From the NCBI GenBank assembly GCA_004193205.1, contig RZUM01000002.1, positions 806,001 to 870,000 on the forward strand: DNA of 64,000 bases, written 5' to 3'. The notes beneath the pieces were generated by a model. That model saw only the letters and a list, made by a program, of their open reading frames with translations. It was not told the origin of the DNA and made no database searches. A program made the translations under genes and the position numbers. This DNA comes from Gordonia sediminis (GTDB lineage Bacteria > Actinomycetota > Actinomycetes > Mycobacteriales > Mycobacteriaceae). This document shows, piece by piece, positions 17,695-26,305 of this stretch (position 1 is its first letter; every line of letters begins with the position of its first letter).

Positions 17695-18813
17695 ATGCCG
17701 TCACCCGGGCCGAGTCGCTTCTCGACCGGCGACCTCGTCGGACCGCTGCTGATCTTCGTCGGCGGATTCCTGCTCGCGGCGGCACTCGCACTGCCGACCC
17801 TGTACGTCGACACGCTGCGGACCATTCCGCTGAGCACCGACGTCACCACGGTCGCCCCCGCCAAGGGCACCGCCCGCATCCTGGATCCGTGTTCGTTGGA
17901 CGCGCCGACGGCGCGGGTCGTCGACGCCGAGCTGACGCGCCAACAGCGGTACGTCGCCGTCCGTCCGGCGGATGCCGACCGGGTGACGCTGCAGGCGGGC
18001 ACGTCGATCCGGGCCGAACACGACGCGACACCCTGTACGGACCCGACGATCACCGCGGTCCGCGACCGCGTCACACTCAACCGGGCCACCGCCGAACCCG
18101 ACCTCATCAGCGGGGCCGGCGACCAACCGGGCAGTTCGGAGATCCAATACGACAGCAACACCGCGCCGGTGCGGGTACCGGACAGGCACGGCTTCACCTA
18201 CCTGCTGCCGTTCGACGTGACCGAATCCGACCATGTCTACTTCGACATCACGACGCGGCGCGCGGTGCCCCTGCGCTACTCCGGCGAGACGACGGTTCAC
18301 GGTCGCGACGCGGCCCGGTTCGTCGCCGACATCCCTGACACGGATCTGCACCAGATCGGCTCGGGCAGCCCCGACGGCACACCCCCGACGATGATCACGC
18401 GCCCGGCGGCCTGGTTCGGTGTGCCCGGCGTCGATCCGTCGCGCGAGGTCACCGCGACTCTGCACCACAGCGGGCACGTCGAACTGGCCGTGGACATCGC
18501 CACGGGCACGATCCTCGACGAGCAGATCACCGTCGAGCAGACCTACCGCTTCACCGACCTCACCCTGCCCGACCACCGGCTGACCAACCTGCAGGCCACC
18601 TTCGCGTTCGACGACCAGACCCGACGCCGGCAGTCCGAACGCGCGACCGCACTGGCCACACCGGTCACGGTGTGGGGTCGGGTGATCCCCATCCTCGCCG
18701 CGATCGCGGGCGTGGGCGCGATCGCGGGCGGCCTGATCGTCATCAACCCCGCGTGGCGTCCGCGCCGGCGGGCGACGTCTCCCTCCGGCGCAGACCCACC
18801 ATTGTCGTCGTGA
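17695..18813 (+). CDS. DUF3068 (PorA-family) membrane protein, Rv0227c-like
   Basis: 372 residues: an N-terminal helix (about 18-38) that anchors or exports the protein, a large extracytoplasmic domain (about 40-320), and a C-terminal helix (VWGRVIPILAAIAGVGAIAGGLIVI). The corynebacterial orthologue (NCgl2760) is required for lipomannan maturation and lipoarabinomannan synthesis, from published knowledge. The conserved YDSNTAP / FTYLLPFDV segments support the family. ATG 17695 lies 43 bp from the divergent acyltransferase start and lacks a clear ribosome site. The last 71 bp overlap the convergent flippase gene. Confidence 0.82.
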   Translation: MPSPGPSRFSTGDLVGPLLIFVGGFLLAAALALPTLYVDTLRTIPLSTDVTTVAPAKGTARILDPCSLDAPTARVVDAELTRQQRYVAVRPADADRVTLQAGTSIRAEHDATPCTDPTITAVRDRVTLNRATAEPDLISGAGDQPGSSEIQYDSNTAPVRVPDRHGFTYLLPFDVTESDHVYFDITTRRAVPLRYSGETTVHGRDAARFVADIPDTDLHQIGSGSPDGTPPTMITRPAAWFGVPGVDPSREVTATLHHSGHVELAVDIATGTILDEQITVEQTYRFTDLTLPDHRLTNLQATFAFDDQTRRRQSERATALATPVTVWGRVIPILAAIAGVGAIAGGLIVINPAWRPRRRATSPSGADPPLSS

Positions 18814-19987
18814 CCGCGGCGAGGGTGGCCGCGACGGCGGCGGTGACCGCCAGCGCGAGGATGGTGTCGACGACGGTGAGGATGACCGCGGACTCCGCCG
18901 TGACCACCACCCAGGTCACCCACGACACCGCGGTGGCCCGGCGCGCGATCGCCGACAGCAGCGCGACCTGCAACACCGCGAGCATCGATCCGGTGTAGGC
19001 GAACACCCACAGGATCGGCACCAACGGCGCGTAGTCCGCGCGCACCACGATCGGCACCAGCGGTCCGGCCACACCCGCCCCGACGGTGAGCACCACCCCG
19101 ATCGCGGACACCACCGCGATCGCGTGGACCAGGGACCGACGCGAGGTCGCGGGATCGGCCAGCCTCGGATAGAACACCACCCCGACCGCCTGCGGCAGCC
19201 AGAACGCCACCTTGGTGGCGATGGCGCCCAGCGCGTAGATGCCGGCGTCGTCGGGGGTCAGGACCGTCCGTGCGAGCAGCAGGTCGATCGAGGTCGCGAC
19301 GACGAGCACCAGTTGCACACCCGACGCGCGGGCGACGTCGAGCAGGGTGAGTCCCGCGTCGTCGGCGGCGTCCGAGACGGCCGACGACGCCGCGGAGTCC
19401 GCCGACGACGACCGCACCACCCACGTCACCCCGACGGCCGCCACGACCGCGCCCGCCGCGCCGGCCGACAGCACCCCGGCCGGCGAGGCACCCGCGGCGA
19501 TCGCGATCAGCATCGGGACGTTGCGCAGCACGCCGACCGCCGCCAGCATCCACGCGAGCAGCCGGAACGCGCCACGCCCCTGCAGCACACCCAGGCCGGC
19601 GTAGATCAGCGTCAACATCGGCGCCGACGCCAACGAGGCCAGCGCCGTCGTGACGCCCAACGACGCGACCGCGGCAAGGATCGGCGCCGCCACGACCACC
19701 AGGCCCCCGACGATGACGACGGTCGCCACCGTGACCCGACGAATCCGTCCCGGATCGGCGCGGTGCACCACGGCGCGCGCCACGACCGCCTGCAGAGCAA
19801 GCGCGGCCACCCCGAGTACCAGGATCGCGGACAGGCCCACGGCGAGTTCGCCGTATTCGGCGGTGCTGCTCCACCACCGACTCGCCGCGAGGTGGATCAG
19901 GTAGGCGAAGACATTGGCCACCATCGTCCCCGCGGCCACCCATCCGAGCGCACCGGCGAGCGCCGCACCCCCGGTCTGCTCCGCCAT
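18743..19987 (-). CDS. Polysaccharide flippase-like integral membrane protein
   Basis: 414 residues, almost entirely hydrophobic, with 11-14 predicted helices. The pattern resembles Wzx/MATE-like lipid-linked oligosaccharide flippases: ANVFAYLIHLAASRWW at the start, ALGAIATKVAFWLPQAVGVVFYPRLAD in the middle. No nucleotide site or enzyme motif. ATG 19987 is preferred over 20041, which would add a non-hydrophobic 18-residue leader. The gene lies inside the envelope glycan cluster beside the DUF3068 protein and a GT-C protein, so it may translocate a lipid-linked sugar intermediate (inference). Divergent from the CitE-like gene; 71-bp 3' overlap with the DUF3068 gene. Confidence 0.72.
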   Translation of the reverse strand: MAEQTGGAALAGALGWVAAGTMVANVFAYLIHLAASRWWSSTAEYGELAVGLSAILVLGVAALALQAVVARAVVHRADPGRIRRVTVATVVIVGGLVVVAAPILAAVASLGVTTALASLASAPMLTLIYAGLGVLQGRGAFRLLAWMLAAVGVLRNVPMLIAIAAGASPAGVLSAGAAGAVVAAVGVTWVVRSSSADSAASSAVSDAADDAGLTLLDVARASGVQLVLVVATSIDLLLARTVLTPDDAGIYALGAIATKVAFWLPQAVGVVFYPRLADPATSRRSLVHAIAVVSAIGVVLTVGAGVAGPLVPIVVRADYAPLVPILWVFAYTGSMLAVLQVALLSAIARRATAVSWVTWVVVTAESAVILTVVDTILALAVTAAVAATLAAVTTTMVGLRRRETSPAGADATRG

Positions 19988-20044
19988 GCGATCAAGTGTG
20001 CACGTCGACGGGCCCGCGGCGTGGGAGGGTTGCTTTTGCACGCG

Positions 20045-20983
20045 ATGACACCGATAGGCAACGATGGTGACGTGTACGACCAGAACACGAGCCCCGATGA
20101 CGGCCCCGTCGGATTCCGCATCGATCCGGTGCTGGCACGCAGCTGGCTACTGGTGAACGGCGCCCAGGCCAACCGCTTCGAGGCGGCCGTACGGTCGCGC
20201 GCCGACATCGTCATCCTCGACATCGAGGATGCGGTGGCGCCCAAGGACAAGCTCGCCGCCCGGGAGAACGTGGTGAACTGGATGAACCAGGGTCACTCCG
20301 ACTGGGTCCGGGTCAACGGTTTCGGGACCCCGTGGTGGGCCGACGATCTCGCCGCCCTCGCCGAGACGTCGGTGGGCGGGGTGATGCTCGCGATGGTCGA
20401 ATCGGTCGATCACGTCACCGAGACGGCCAAACGACTGCCCGACGTGCCCATCGTCGCGCTCGTGGAAACCGCCCGCGGTCTGGAGCGGATCGGCGAGATC
20501 GCCTCGGCGAAGGGGACGTTCCGTCTCGCCTTCGGTATCGGCGACTTCCGCCGCGACACCGGATTCGGGGACAGCCCGACCACCCTGGCCTACGCGCGTT
20601 CCCGATTCACCATCGCCGCGAAGGCCGCTCACCTGCCGAGCGCCATCGACGGTCCGACCGTCGGCTCGAGCGCGTTGAAACTGTCGGAGGCCACCGCGGT
20701 GAGCGCGGAGTTCGGGATGACGGGCAAGATCTGCCTGACCCCCGATCAGTGTCACCCGGTGAACGAGGGTCTGTCGCCGTCTCAGGACGAGATCAGTTGG
20801 GCCAAGGAGTTCTTCGCCGAGTTCGAACGCGACGGCGGCGAGATCCGCAACGGGTCCGACCTGCCGAGGATCGCGCGCGCCACCAAGATCCTCGATCTGG
20901 CACGGGCGTACGGCATCGAGTCCACGCAGTACGAGGACGACGCGGTGCACGTCCCGGCGCCGTCGGACACCTACCACTACTGA
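20045..20983 (+). CDS. HpcH/HpaI aldolase, CitE-like acyl-CoA lyase
   Basis: 312-residue TIM-barrel lyase of the CitE/malyl-CoA lyase group, which splits or forms malyl-, citramalyl- or related CoA thioesters with Mg2+. The metal-binding elements are seen: ADIVILDIEDAV (Glu/Asp), VALVETARG, and FGIGDFRRDTG. The usual GDRPERF arginine loop reads GAQANRFEAA, a divergence that could change the substrate. The ATG at 20045 or a GTG eight codons later could initiate. It ends eight bases before the GT-C-like gene, so they are probably co-transcribed, although no metabolic link to glycan assembly is obvious. Confidence 0.82.
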   Translation: MTPIGNDGDVYDQNTSPDDGPVGFRIDPVLARSWLLVNGAQANRFEAAVRSRADIVILDIEDAVAPKDKLAARENVVNWMNQGHSDWVRVNGFGTPWWADDLAALAETSVGGVMLAMVESVDHVTETAKRLPDVPIVALVETARGLERIGEIASAKGTFRLAFGIGDFRRDTGFGDSPTTLAYARSRFTIAAKAAHLPSAIDGPTVGSSALKLSEATAVSAEFGMTGKICLTPDQCHPVNEGLSPSQDEISWAKEFFAEFERDGGEIRNGSDLPRIARATKILDLARAYGIESTQYEDDAVHVPAPSDTYHY

Positions 20984-20991
20984 CCCGACAC

Positions 20992-22692
20992 ATGGCGCCG
21001 CGCCTGCTGCCGCTGCTCTACGTCGTCTCGGCCGCTCTGAGCGCGCTGATCCTCGCCCCGATACTGCGCGGCGGGTATCTGCTCTACCGGGATGCGGTCT
21101 CGACACCGCGATCGTTCGTCACCGACACGACATTGGGGCTCGGTGGTACCGCACCCCGCGCGGTGCCGCAGGACTGGGTGATCGCCGAACTCGGCCGCGT
21201 CGTCGACGGTGGTGTGCTCGTCGCGGTGATCACGGCGGCGGCGCTGACCCTGGCCGGGGTCGGCTACGGGCGGCTCGCGGCGCGGTTGGTGCCGTCGGCC
21301 GGGCGCTCCGGGGCGCTGGCGGCGGCGACCGTGTCGATCTGGAATCCCTATGTGGCCGAGCGGCTTCTGCAGGGACACTGGAGCCTGCTGGTGTCGTACG
21401 CGACGCTCGGGTGGGTCGTGGTCGCCGCCCTCGACGTGGTCGGCTCCCCCCACCCACGACGACGCTGGGCGCCGCTGGTGGCGGGGGTCTGCTCGGCGGG
21501 TTTCACCCCGACGGGTTCGGTACTCGCCGGGATCGTGATGGTCGTGGTCCTGGCCACCCGGCCGGCGGCGGCGGAGCGTGCGCGCACCGCCCTGATCGCC
21601 GGCGGCATCTGGGTTCTCGGTGCCCTGCCGTGGCTGACCGCGACCGTGGTCGGTGCGGCCCCCGCGACGACGGGCCCCGACGGTTTCGCGGTGTTCGGTA
21701 TCCGCGCCGAACCCGGCCTGGGCACGGTCGGCACGGTTTTGGGTCTCGGCGGCATCTGGAACGCCGACGCGGTGCCCGCGAGCCGTACGATCTGGTGGGC
21801 AGCGGTGGCGACCGCGGCGCTGCTGCTGGTGATCGGCCTCGGCACCTACGCGTTGTGGCGCGAGCGCACCACGCTCGACCGGGTCGTCGCGGCACTGGCC
21901 GGGTTGGCCGCGGCGACCGCGATCCTGGTCGCGGTCACCGCGATCGGCCCGATCGCCGGGGCGCTGTCGCAGCTGTCGGGCACGGTGCCGGGGGTCGGCC
22001 TGTTCCGCGACACCCAGAAATTCCTGGCGCTGCTGGTGCCGTTCTTCGCGCTCGCCGCGGCGGCCGCGGTCGGTGCCGCCCGACGATGGGTGCCGGTGGG
22101 GTTCGCGCTCGCGGCCGCAACGCTACTCGTGCTCGCCCCGCTGCCGGATCTGGCGTGGGGTGTGGGCGGCAAGGTCGAAGCCGTGACCTACCCGGCGGAT
22201 TGGTCGACGGTGGCCCGTCTCGTCACCGCCGACCACGGATCGGTCGCGGTGTGGCCGGTCGGCACCGTGCGTCGGTACCCATTCGCCGATTCGGTGTCGC
22301 TGAATCCGTTGCCCCGCATGGTGCGTGCGCCGGTCACCGATTCCGGGGAACTGACCGTGGACGGTGTGGTAGTGGACCCGGCCACCGGACCGGGCGCCGA
22401 CGTGGACCGGGTGCTCACCGACGGTGGGTCACCCCGCGAACTGGCGGGACTCGGCGTGGGCTGGGTGGTCGTGGAGAACGACGCACCGCCGCCGACGCTC
22501 GCGCGGACCGTGCGGCCGGTGTTCGCGGGAGAAGACCTGACCCTCTACCGAATCCCCGGCGCCATCACCGATGCCCACGCGTCGTCGGCAGCCCGCGCCG
22601 CGGTCCTCACCGCCCACGTGATCTGGTCGACGACCCTCGTTGTGGCACTGGTCGTTTCGCTGTCCGGAGCACGTCGTCGAACACGCCCATGA
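20992..22692 (+). CDS. Multi-pass membrane protein of the Rv0226c type, GT-C-like
   Basis: 566 residues with about ten helices. The topology and phrases such as SIWNPYVAERLLQGHWSLLVSY and GLFRDTQKFLALLVPFFALAAA recall polyprenyl-phosphate-dependent GT-C enzymes and the M. tuberculosis protein Rv0226c, whose exact activity is unknown. The C-terminal 150 residues form an extracytoplasmic domain (VTYPADWSTVARLVTADHGSVAVWP) before a last helix. ATG 20992 follows the CitE-like stop by eight bases. The last 86 bp overlap the convergent GT4 gene. Confidence 0.75.
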   Translation: MAPRLLPLLYVVSAALSALILAPILRGGYLLYRDAVSTPRSFVTDTTLGLGGTAPRAVPQDWVIAELGRVVDGGVLVAVITAAALTLAGVGYGRLAARLVPSAGRSGALAAATVSIWNPYVAERLLQGHWSLLVSYATLGWVVVAALDVVGSPHPRRRWAPLVAGVCSAGFTPTGSVLAGIVMVVVLATRPAAAERARTALIAGGIWVLGALPWLTATVVGAAPATTGPDGFAVFGIRAEPGLGTVGTVLGLGGIWNADAVPASRTIWWAAVATAALLLVIGLGTYALWRERTTLDRVVAALAGLAAATAILVAVTAIGPIAGALSQLSGTVPGVGLFRDTQKFLALLVPFFALAAAAAVGAARRWVPVGFALAAATLLVLAPLPDLAWGVGGKVEAVTYPADWSTVARLVTADHGSVAVWPVGTVRRYPFADSVSLNPLPRMVRAPVTDSGELTVDGVVVDPATGPGADVDRVLTDGGSPRELAGLGVGWVVVENDAPPPTLARTVRPVFAGEDLTLYRIPGAITDAHASSAARAAVLTAHVIWSTTLVVALVVSLSGARRRTRP

Positions 22693-23797
22693 AACCGTCC
22701 GCGGTGGCCGACCACGAGTAGTCACCGGCCTTGCGTTGCGCGTTACGGCCCAGACGGGTGGCCTCGTCGGGGTTGTCGACGAGTTTGCGGGTGGCACTGA
22801 CCAATTCGTCGATGCCGTCGACGAGCAGACCGGTCTGTTCGTGCTCGATGGATTCCCCGAGGCCGACCGAGCTCCGGTAGCCGATCGTGGGTACCCGGTG
22901 TTGGGCGGCCTCCACCACCGCGAGCCCCCACCCCTCCTTGCGGGACGGCATCAGATGCACATGGGCGCGTGCGAGGAGCTCGTGCTTGCGGTCCTCGTCC
23001 ACGTGGCCGTGGAAGTCGACACGATCGTCGACACCCAGTTCACTTGCACACGTGCGTAACTCATCCGACCACCATCCGCCGCCGATGACGTCGAGCCGAA
23101 CGTGCGGATGGGTGTGCCGTAGTTCGGCGATCACCGTGAGCGCGTGTTCTACCTGCTTGTGCGGGACCAGGCGCGACAGCACGCACAGTCGGGTCGTCGG
23201 GTCGTCCGCCGGCCGCGGGTCGAGAACCACCCGGGGTAGCGGATCGATCCCGTTGCGGACCACCGTGATCCGTTCCCCGTCGACACCGAGCCCGACCAGT
23301 TCCGACGCCGACGGTCCGGAGACGGTCACATAGCGACTGCGTCGATGCACCCGCGGGGACACCCGCGATTCGAGGAACCATCCCAACCGGGCGAGGCCCC
23401 GCCCCGCGACGGGCCACTGTTCGCGGTGGCAGTGGTGGACCAGCACGATCGTGGGCGCCGCCGACACCAGCGTGGCGAAGAAGGGGATGCCGTTCTGTGT
23501 GTCGATCACGACGTCGGGGGCCGACGAACCCAGCCGCCCCCGACCGAACCGGGCGGCGACGATCGTCGCCAGCGCTCTCGGATAGACGGACAGGCGCCCA
23601 CCGGCCCGCAGGATGCGAATCCCGTCGCGGGTCTCCTGCGCTGCGGCGTCGTCGTGGGCCGCCGTCAGCAGGGTCACCCGCATCCCGCGGTCGACCAGCT
23701 CGGCCCCCACCCGTTCCAGGTAGCGCTCGCTGCCGCCGCCCTGCGGATGCGCGGTATCGCGCCAGCAGAGCAGCAGGACATGATTGGGCTCGGTCAT
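22607..23797 (-). CDS. Glycosyltransferase family 4 (Rv0225-like)
   Basis: 396-residue cytoplasmic retaining glycosyltransferase with two Rossmann domains. The N-terminal acceptor side has HPQGGGSERYLERVG; the nucleotide-sugar side has SRLVPHKQVEHAL and the E-x7-E motif in PSRKEGWGLAVVEAA. The first gene of the leftward unit, starting at ATG 23797 behind a 170-bp structured region. The orthologous position in the mycobacterial envelope cluster suggests GDP- or UDP-sugar transfer in lipoglycan or polyprenyl-sugar assembly; the donor is not determinable. The 3' end overlaps the GT-C-like gene by 86 bp. Confidence 0.85.
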   Translation of the reverse strand: MTEPNHVLLLCWRDTAHPQGGGSERYLERVGAELVDRGMRVTLLTAAHDDAAAQETRDGIRILRAGGRLSVYPRALATIVAARFGRGRLGSSAPDVVIDTQNGIPFFATLVSAAPTIVLVHHCHREQWPVAGRGLARLGWFLESRVSPRVHRRSRYVTVSGPSASELVGLGVDGERITVVRNGIDPLPRVVLDPRPADDPTTRLCVLSRLVPHKQVEHALTVIAELRHTHPHVRLDVIGGGWWSDELRTCASELGVDDRVDFHGHVDEDRKHELLARAHVHLMPSRKEGWGLAVVEAAQHRVPTIGYRSSVGLGESIEHEQTGLLVDGIDELVSATRKLVDNPDEATRLGRNAQRKAGDYSWSATADGFMGVFDDVLRTAKRPVPQRGSSTRSRGR

Positions 23798-23834
23798 CGC
23801 AGATCAGCGTATGCGAGAAAGGAGGGAAAAGGTC

Positions 23835-23881
23835 CCAGAGGCCTTACGTGGCGTCCCCTCCACGCCAGGTCCGACCTCTGG
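23835..23881. promoter_or_regulatory. Nested inverted repeats in the glycosyltransferase/TetR intergenic region
   Basis: Outer arms CCAGAGG (23835-23841) and CCTCTGG (23875-23881) enclose inner arms TGGCGT (23849-23854) and ACGCCA (23862-23867), with a further small AGGTCCGACCT palindrome. It would fold as a branched or elongated hairpin in the GT4 leader RNA, or could be a binding region. No known riboswitch family was recognised. Confidence 0.4.
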
Positions 23882-23911
23882 AAACCCTCGTCGGTCGAGC
23901 GACCCCCGTTG

Positions 23912-23928
23912 CGGCTACACTGTAGCCG
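23912..23928. promoter_or_regulatory. 17-bp perfect palindrome, probable TetR operator
   Basis: CGGCTACACTGTAGCCG has eight-base arms around a central C, 40 bases upstream of the TetR gene. A second, shorter inverted repeat, CAACAGTTGTTG (23948-23959), lies between it and the ATG. Autoregulation by the adjacent TetR protein is the likely purpose. Confidence 0.6.
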
Positions 23929-23968
23929 AAAACTCCGGTGACGTCTACAACAGTTGTTGAGACATTGC

Positions 23969-24784
23969 ATGACTTCGCCGAAAACCCGTTTCCACCTCCG
24001 CCGACGTGCTAGGAACACCGACCTCCCGATGACCGAACCGCCCGATCACCCGCGCCCCGCCTCCCCCTCGTGGTGGCCCCCGGCCCACGGTGCGGATGCC
24101 GCCGATCCGATTCCCGCCGGCCGCGGACGACCCCCTCTGCCGGTCGACGAGATCCTCACCGAGGCATTCGCACTGCTGTCCGAGGGCGGCATCGAGGGCC
24201 TCGGGATGCGCGCCCTCGCACGGCGTCTCGGGTCGTCGACCTCCACGCTGTACCGGCAGTTCCCCGGCGGCAAGGACGAGTTGTGTGCGCGGCTCGCGGA
24301 GCGGGTGATGACCGAGATCGTCGACGAGATCGCCAACGCCGACCTCGGTGAGGACTGGGCCGAGATCGTCGAGCGGTCGGCGACCATCTCCTTCGACGCA
24401 CTGCGTCGTCGTCCGCATTCGGCCGCCTTGTTCGCCGATCAGGTGCACTTCGGCCCGATGGGTGTCGTGCGGTATGAGGTGTCGCTGCAGTTGCTGCTGG
24501 CCGCCGGGTTGTCGCCGACCGAGGCCGCGGCTGCCGATCACGCGCTCGCCCGACTGATCGTGGGGTACGCGCTGCAGTCCCCGCAGGTCGCCTCGCCCAG
24601 CCGGTACACCGTCTCCGAGTTCTACGGTCGCCTCGATCCCGACGAGTTCCCATCGGTGACGACCGTCCTGCCCACACTGCCCGAGGATCTGCGTGCGGAG
24701 TTCCTCTTCGCGCTGCGGACCATCATGGCCGGGCTGCGTCTGCTCGCCGCCGACCCAGGGGACGTGCCGGACGGAAACCCGTGA
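23969..24784 (+). CDS. TetR-family regulator paired with the MtrP-like methyltransferase
   Basis: 271 residues from ATG 23969, longer than usual because of an N-terminal basic/proline-rich extension of about 60 residues; a shorter start at ATG 24029 is possible. The helix-turn-helix is MRALARRLGSSTSTLYRQFPGGKDEL, followed by a TetR_C_1-like ligand domain. The stop overlaps the methyltransferase GTG (GTGA), so regulator and enzyme are co-translated. The strong palindrome at 23912-23928 is the probable operator. It may also control the divergent GT4 gene. Such a regulator is not part of the M. tuberculosis Rv0224c-Rv0225 arrangement as I recall it. Confidence 0.85.
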   Translation: MTSPKTRFHLRRRARNTDLPMTEPPDHPRPASPSWWPPAHGADAADPIPAGRGRPPLPVDEILTEAFALLSEGGIEGLGMRALARRLGSSTSTLYRQFPGGKDELCARLAERVMTEIVDEIANADLGEDWAEIVERSATISFDALRRRPHSAALFADQVHFGPMGVVRYEVSLQLLLAAGLSPTEAAAADHALARLIVGYALQSPQVASPSRYTVSEFYGRLDPDEFPSVTTVLPTLPEDLRAEFLFALRTIMAGLRLLAADPGDVPDGNP

Positions 24785-25542
24785 CCACACGGACACGCAG
24801 ACCCCGGTTCGCGCGGTATGCGACGCTGTCCCGCGCGGTGCGCCTGCTCAACGACTTCCGGTTCGAGCAGACCGACCCGGCACGCTTCTACGGTGCGATC
24901 GCCAACGACACCGCCGAGATGATCGCCGACTGGCATCCGGCCCCGCTGACCGGTGCCGTGGTACTCGATGTCGGCGGCGGACCGGGCTACTTCGCCGACG
25001 CCTTCGACCGTCGGGGGGCGCACTACATCTCGGTCGAGCCGGACCCCGCGGAGATGCATGCGGGCGGTCTCGAACACCGCGCGAGCGTGCGCGGCTCGGG
25101 GCAACACCTCCCGTTCGCCGACGCGTCGATGGACGTGACCGTGTCCTCGAACGTCGTCGAACACACCTCGGCGCCCTGGGACATGGCCGCCGAGATGTTG
25201 CGGGTGACGCGGCCGGGCGGGACGGTGATCATCAGCTACACACTGTGGTGGGGGCCGTTCGGCGGACACGAGATGGGCCTCACCCACTATCTGGGTGGGC
25301 ACCGCGCGGCGCGCCGCTACACCCGTCGGCACGGTCGCCCGCCGAAGAATCTGTACGGCACGTCACTGTTCGCGGTCACCGCGGCGCAGGGGTTGCGTTG
25401 GGCCGCCTCCATGCGGGGCTCCGCCCGCCTGGTGGCGGCGTTTCCCCGCTATCTCCCCCACTGGATGTGGTGGGTGATGCGGGTGCCTGCCCTTCGGGAG
25501 GTGGCGGGCACCAACCTCGTGCTGGTGCTGCGCAAACGATGA
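24781..25542 (+). CDS. mtrP: SAM-dependent class I methyltransferase (Rv0224c/MtrP-like)
   Basis: 253 residues with a Rossmann methyltransferase core: motif I VVLDVGGGPGYFADAF near residue 60, acidic end of strand 2 VEPDP, motif IV-like SSNVVEHTSAPWDM, and RPGGTVIISY. In Corynebacterium the orthologue MtrP is needed for efficient transport of trehalose mycolates, acting in the same pathway as TmaT; the symbol is provisional and rests on cluster position. Start GTG 24781 overlaps the TetR stop. The C-terminus carries a hydrophobic patch (PRYLPHWMWWVMRVP), consistent with membrane association. Confidence 0.8.
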   Translation: MTTRTRRPRFARYATLSRAVRLLNDFRFEQTDPARFYGAIANDTAEMIADWHPAPLTGAVVLDVGGGPGYFADAFDRRGAHYISVEPDPAEMHAGGLEHRASVRGSGQHLPFADASMDVTVSSNVVEHTSAPWDMAAEMLRVTRPGGTVIISYTLWWGPFGGHEMGLTHYLGGHRAARRYTRRHGRPPKNLYGTSLFAVTAAQGLRWAASMRGSARLVAAFPRYLPHWMWWVMRVPALREVAGTNLVLVLRKR

Positions 25543-25555
25543 GAGCCCGCGCGAC

Positions 25556-26275
25556 TCACCCGTTCGGAAGATTCGCCGAACACGACAGCGGCCCGCCATT
25601 GCTCGTCGACGACGACAACAGCTGTTCGCCCTGCAGGATGTTGCAGGTCACCGGTCCGCGCACGACGATCGCGGTCAGGTCGGCGACCCCGCCGGTGACG
25701 GTCGTCGCCTGCGACCAGGGCGCGCCGGTCGCCGCGACGATGGTGTGCCCGTCGCCGTCGCGGAACCGCAGCGCGATCACATCCCCACCCCCGGTCAGCT
25801 GGTAGACCACGGCCCCGGGCGCCACCGTCGACGTCGTCCGGGTGGTCTCCTCTGTCGTGGTCGTGGTGGTCGTCGTGGTCAGGGTGGAAGACCCGCGGGT
25901 GCCGGGTGCCGACGACGACGCTCCGCCCGCGGAGGAGCCGTTGTTCCCGGTGCCGCGGGCGACGAGGACACCGACGACGACGAGCACCACCAGTGCGGCC
26001 AGGGCGGCGGCCGCGAGTCCGATGGTCCGGCCGGTGTTCTTCGAGGGCGGGGTCGGCGGGGGCGGGGGTGCACCGTAATTCGGACCCGGCGCGCCGGTCG
26101 GCCCATACTGCGGGTTCTGATACCCCTCGGTGTAGGCCTGCGGCGCGCCGTAGGTGCCCGGGGCGCCCGTCTGATCGCCCGGCCCGTACGCAGCGGTCTC
26201 GTCGCCCGGCTCGAATCGGCGCGTGTCGGGATGCTCGCGGTTCGGGTCCCAGCGGTCGTCAGGGGGTCGGGTCAT
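25556..26275 (-). CDS. Membrane-anchored protein with proline-rich N-terminus and MmpS-like domain
   Basis: 239 residues: an 80-residue Pro/Gly/Tyr-rich cytoplasmic tail (ending in PPPPPTPPSK), one membrane helix (TIGLAAAALAALVVLVVVGVLVA), a Thr-rich linker with nine consecutive threonines, and a C-terminal Ig-like domain resembling MmpS (VVYQLTGGGDVIALRF, ending in a VTCNI...CSAN pair of cysteines). MmpS proteins usually partner an adjacent MmpL; here no MmpL is next door, and the neighbour is an FtsEX-like ABC transporter. Convergent with the methyltransferase gene, 13-bp gap. Family assignment is by pattern and is moderate. Confidence 0.7.
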   Translation of the reverse strand: MTRPPDDRWDPNREHPDTRRFEPGDETAAYGPGDQTGAPGTYGAPQAYTEGYQNPQYGPTGAPGPNYGAPPPPPTPPSKNTGRTIGLAAAALAALVVLVVVGVLVARGTGNNGSSAGGASSSAPGTRGSSTLTTTTTTTTTEETTRTTSTVAPGAVVYQLTGGGDVIALRFRDGDGHTIVAATGAPWSQATTVTGGVADLTAIVVRGPVTCNILQGEQLLSSSTSNGGPLSCSANLPNG

Positions 26276-26305
26276 GTGACCGATTGTGTCATCCCCGCCC
26301 CGCCG

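Noticed and set aside
17652-18197. N-terminal extension of the acyltransferase to 596 residues
   Set aside because: It would run through the divergent DUF3068 gene, and the acyltransferase signature begins just after ATG 17651.
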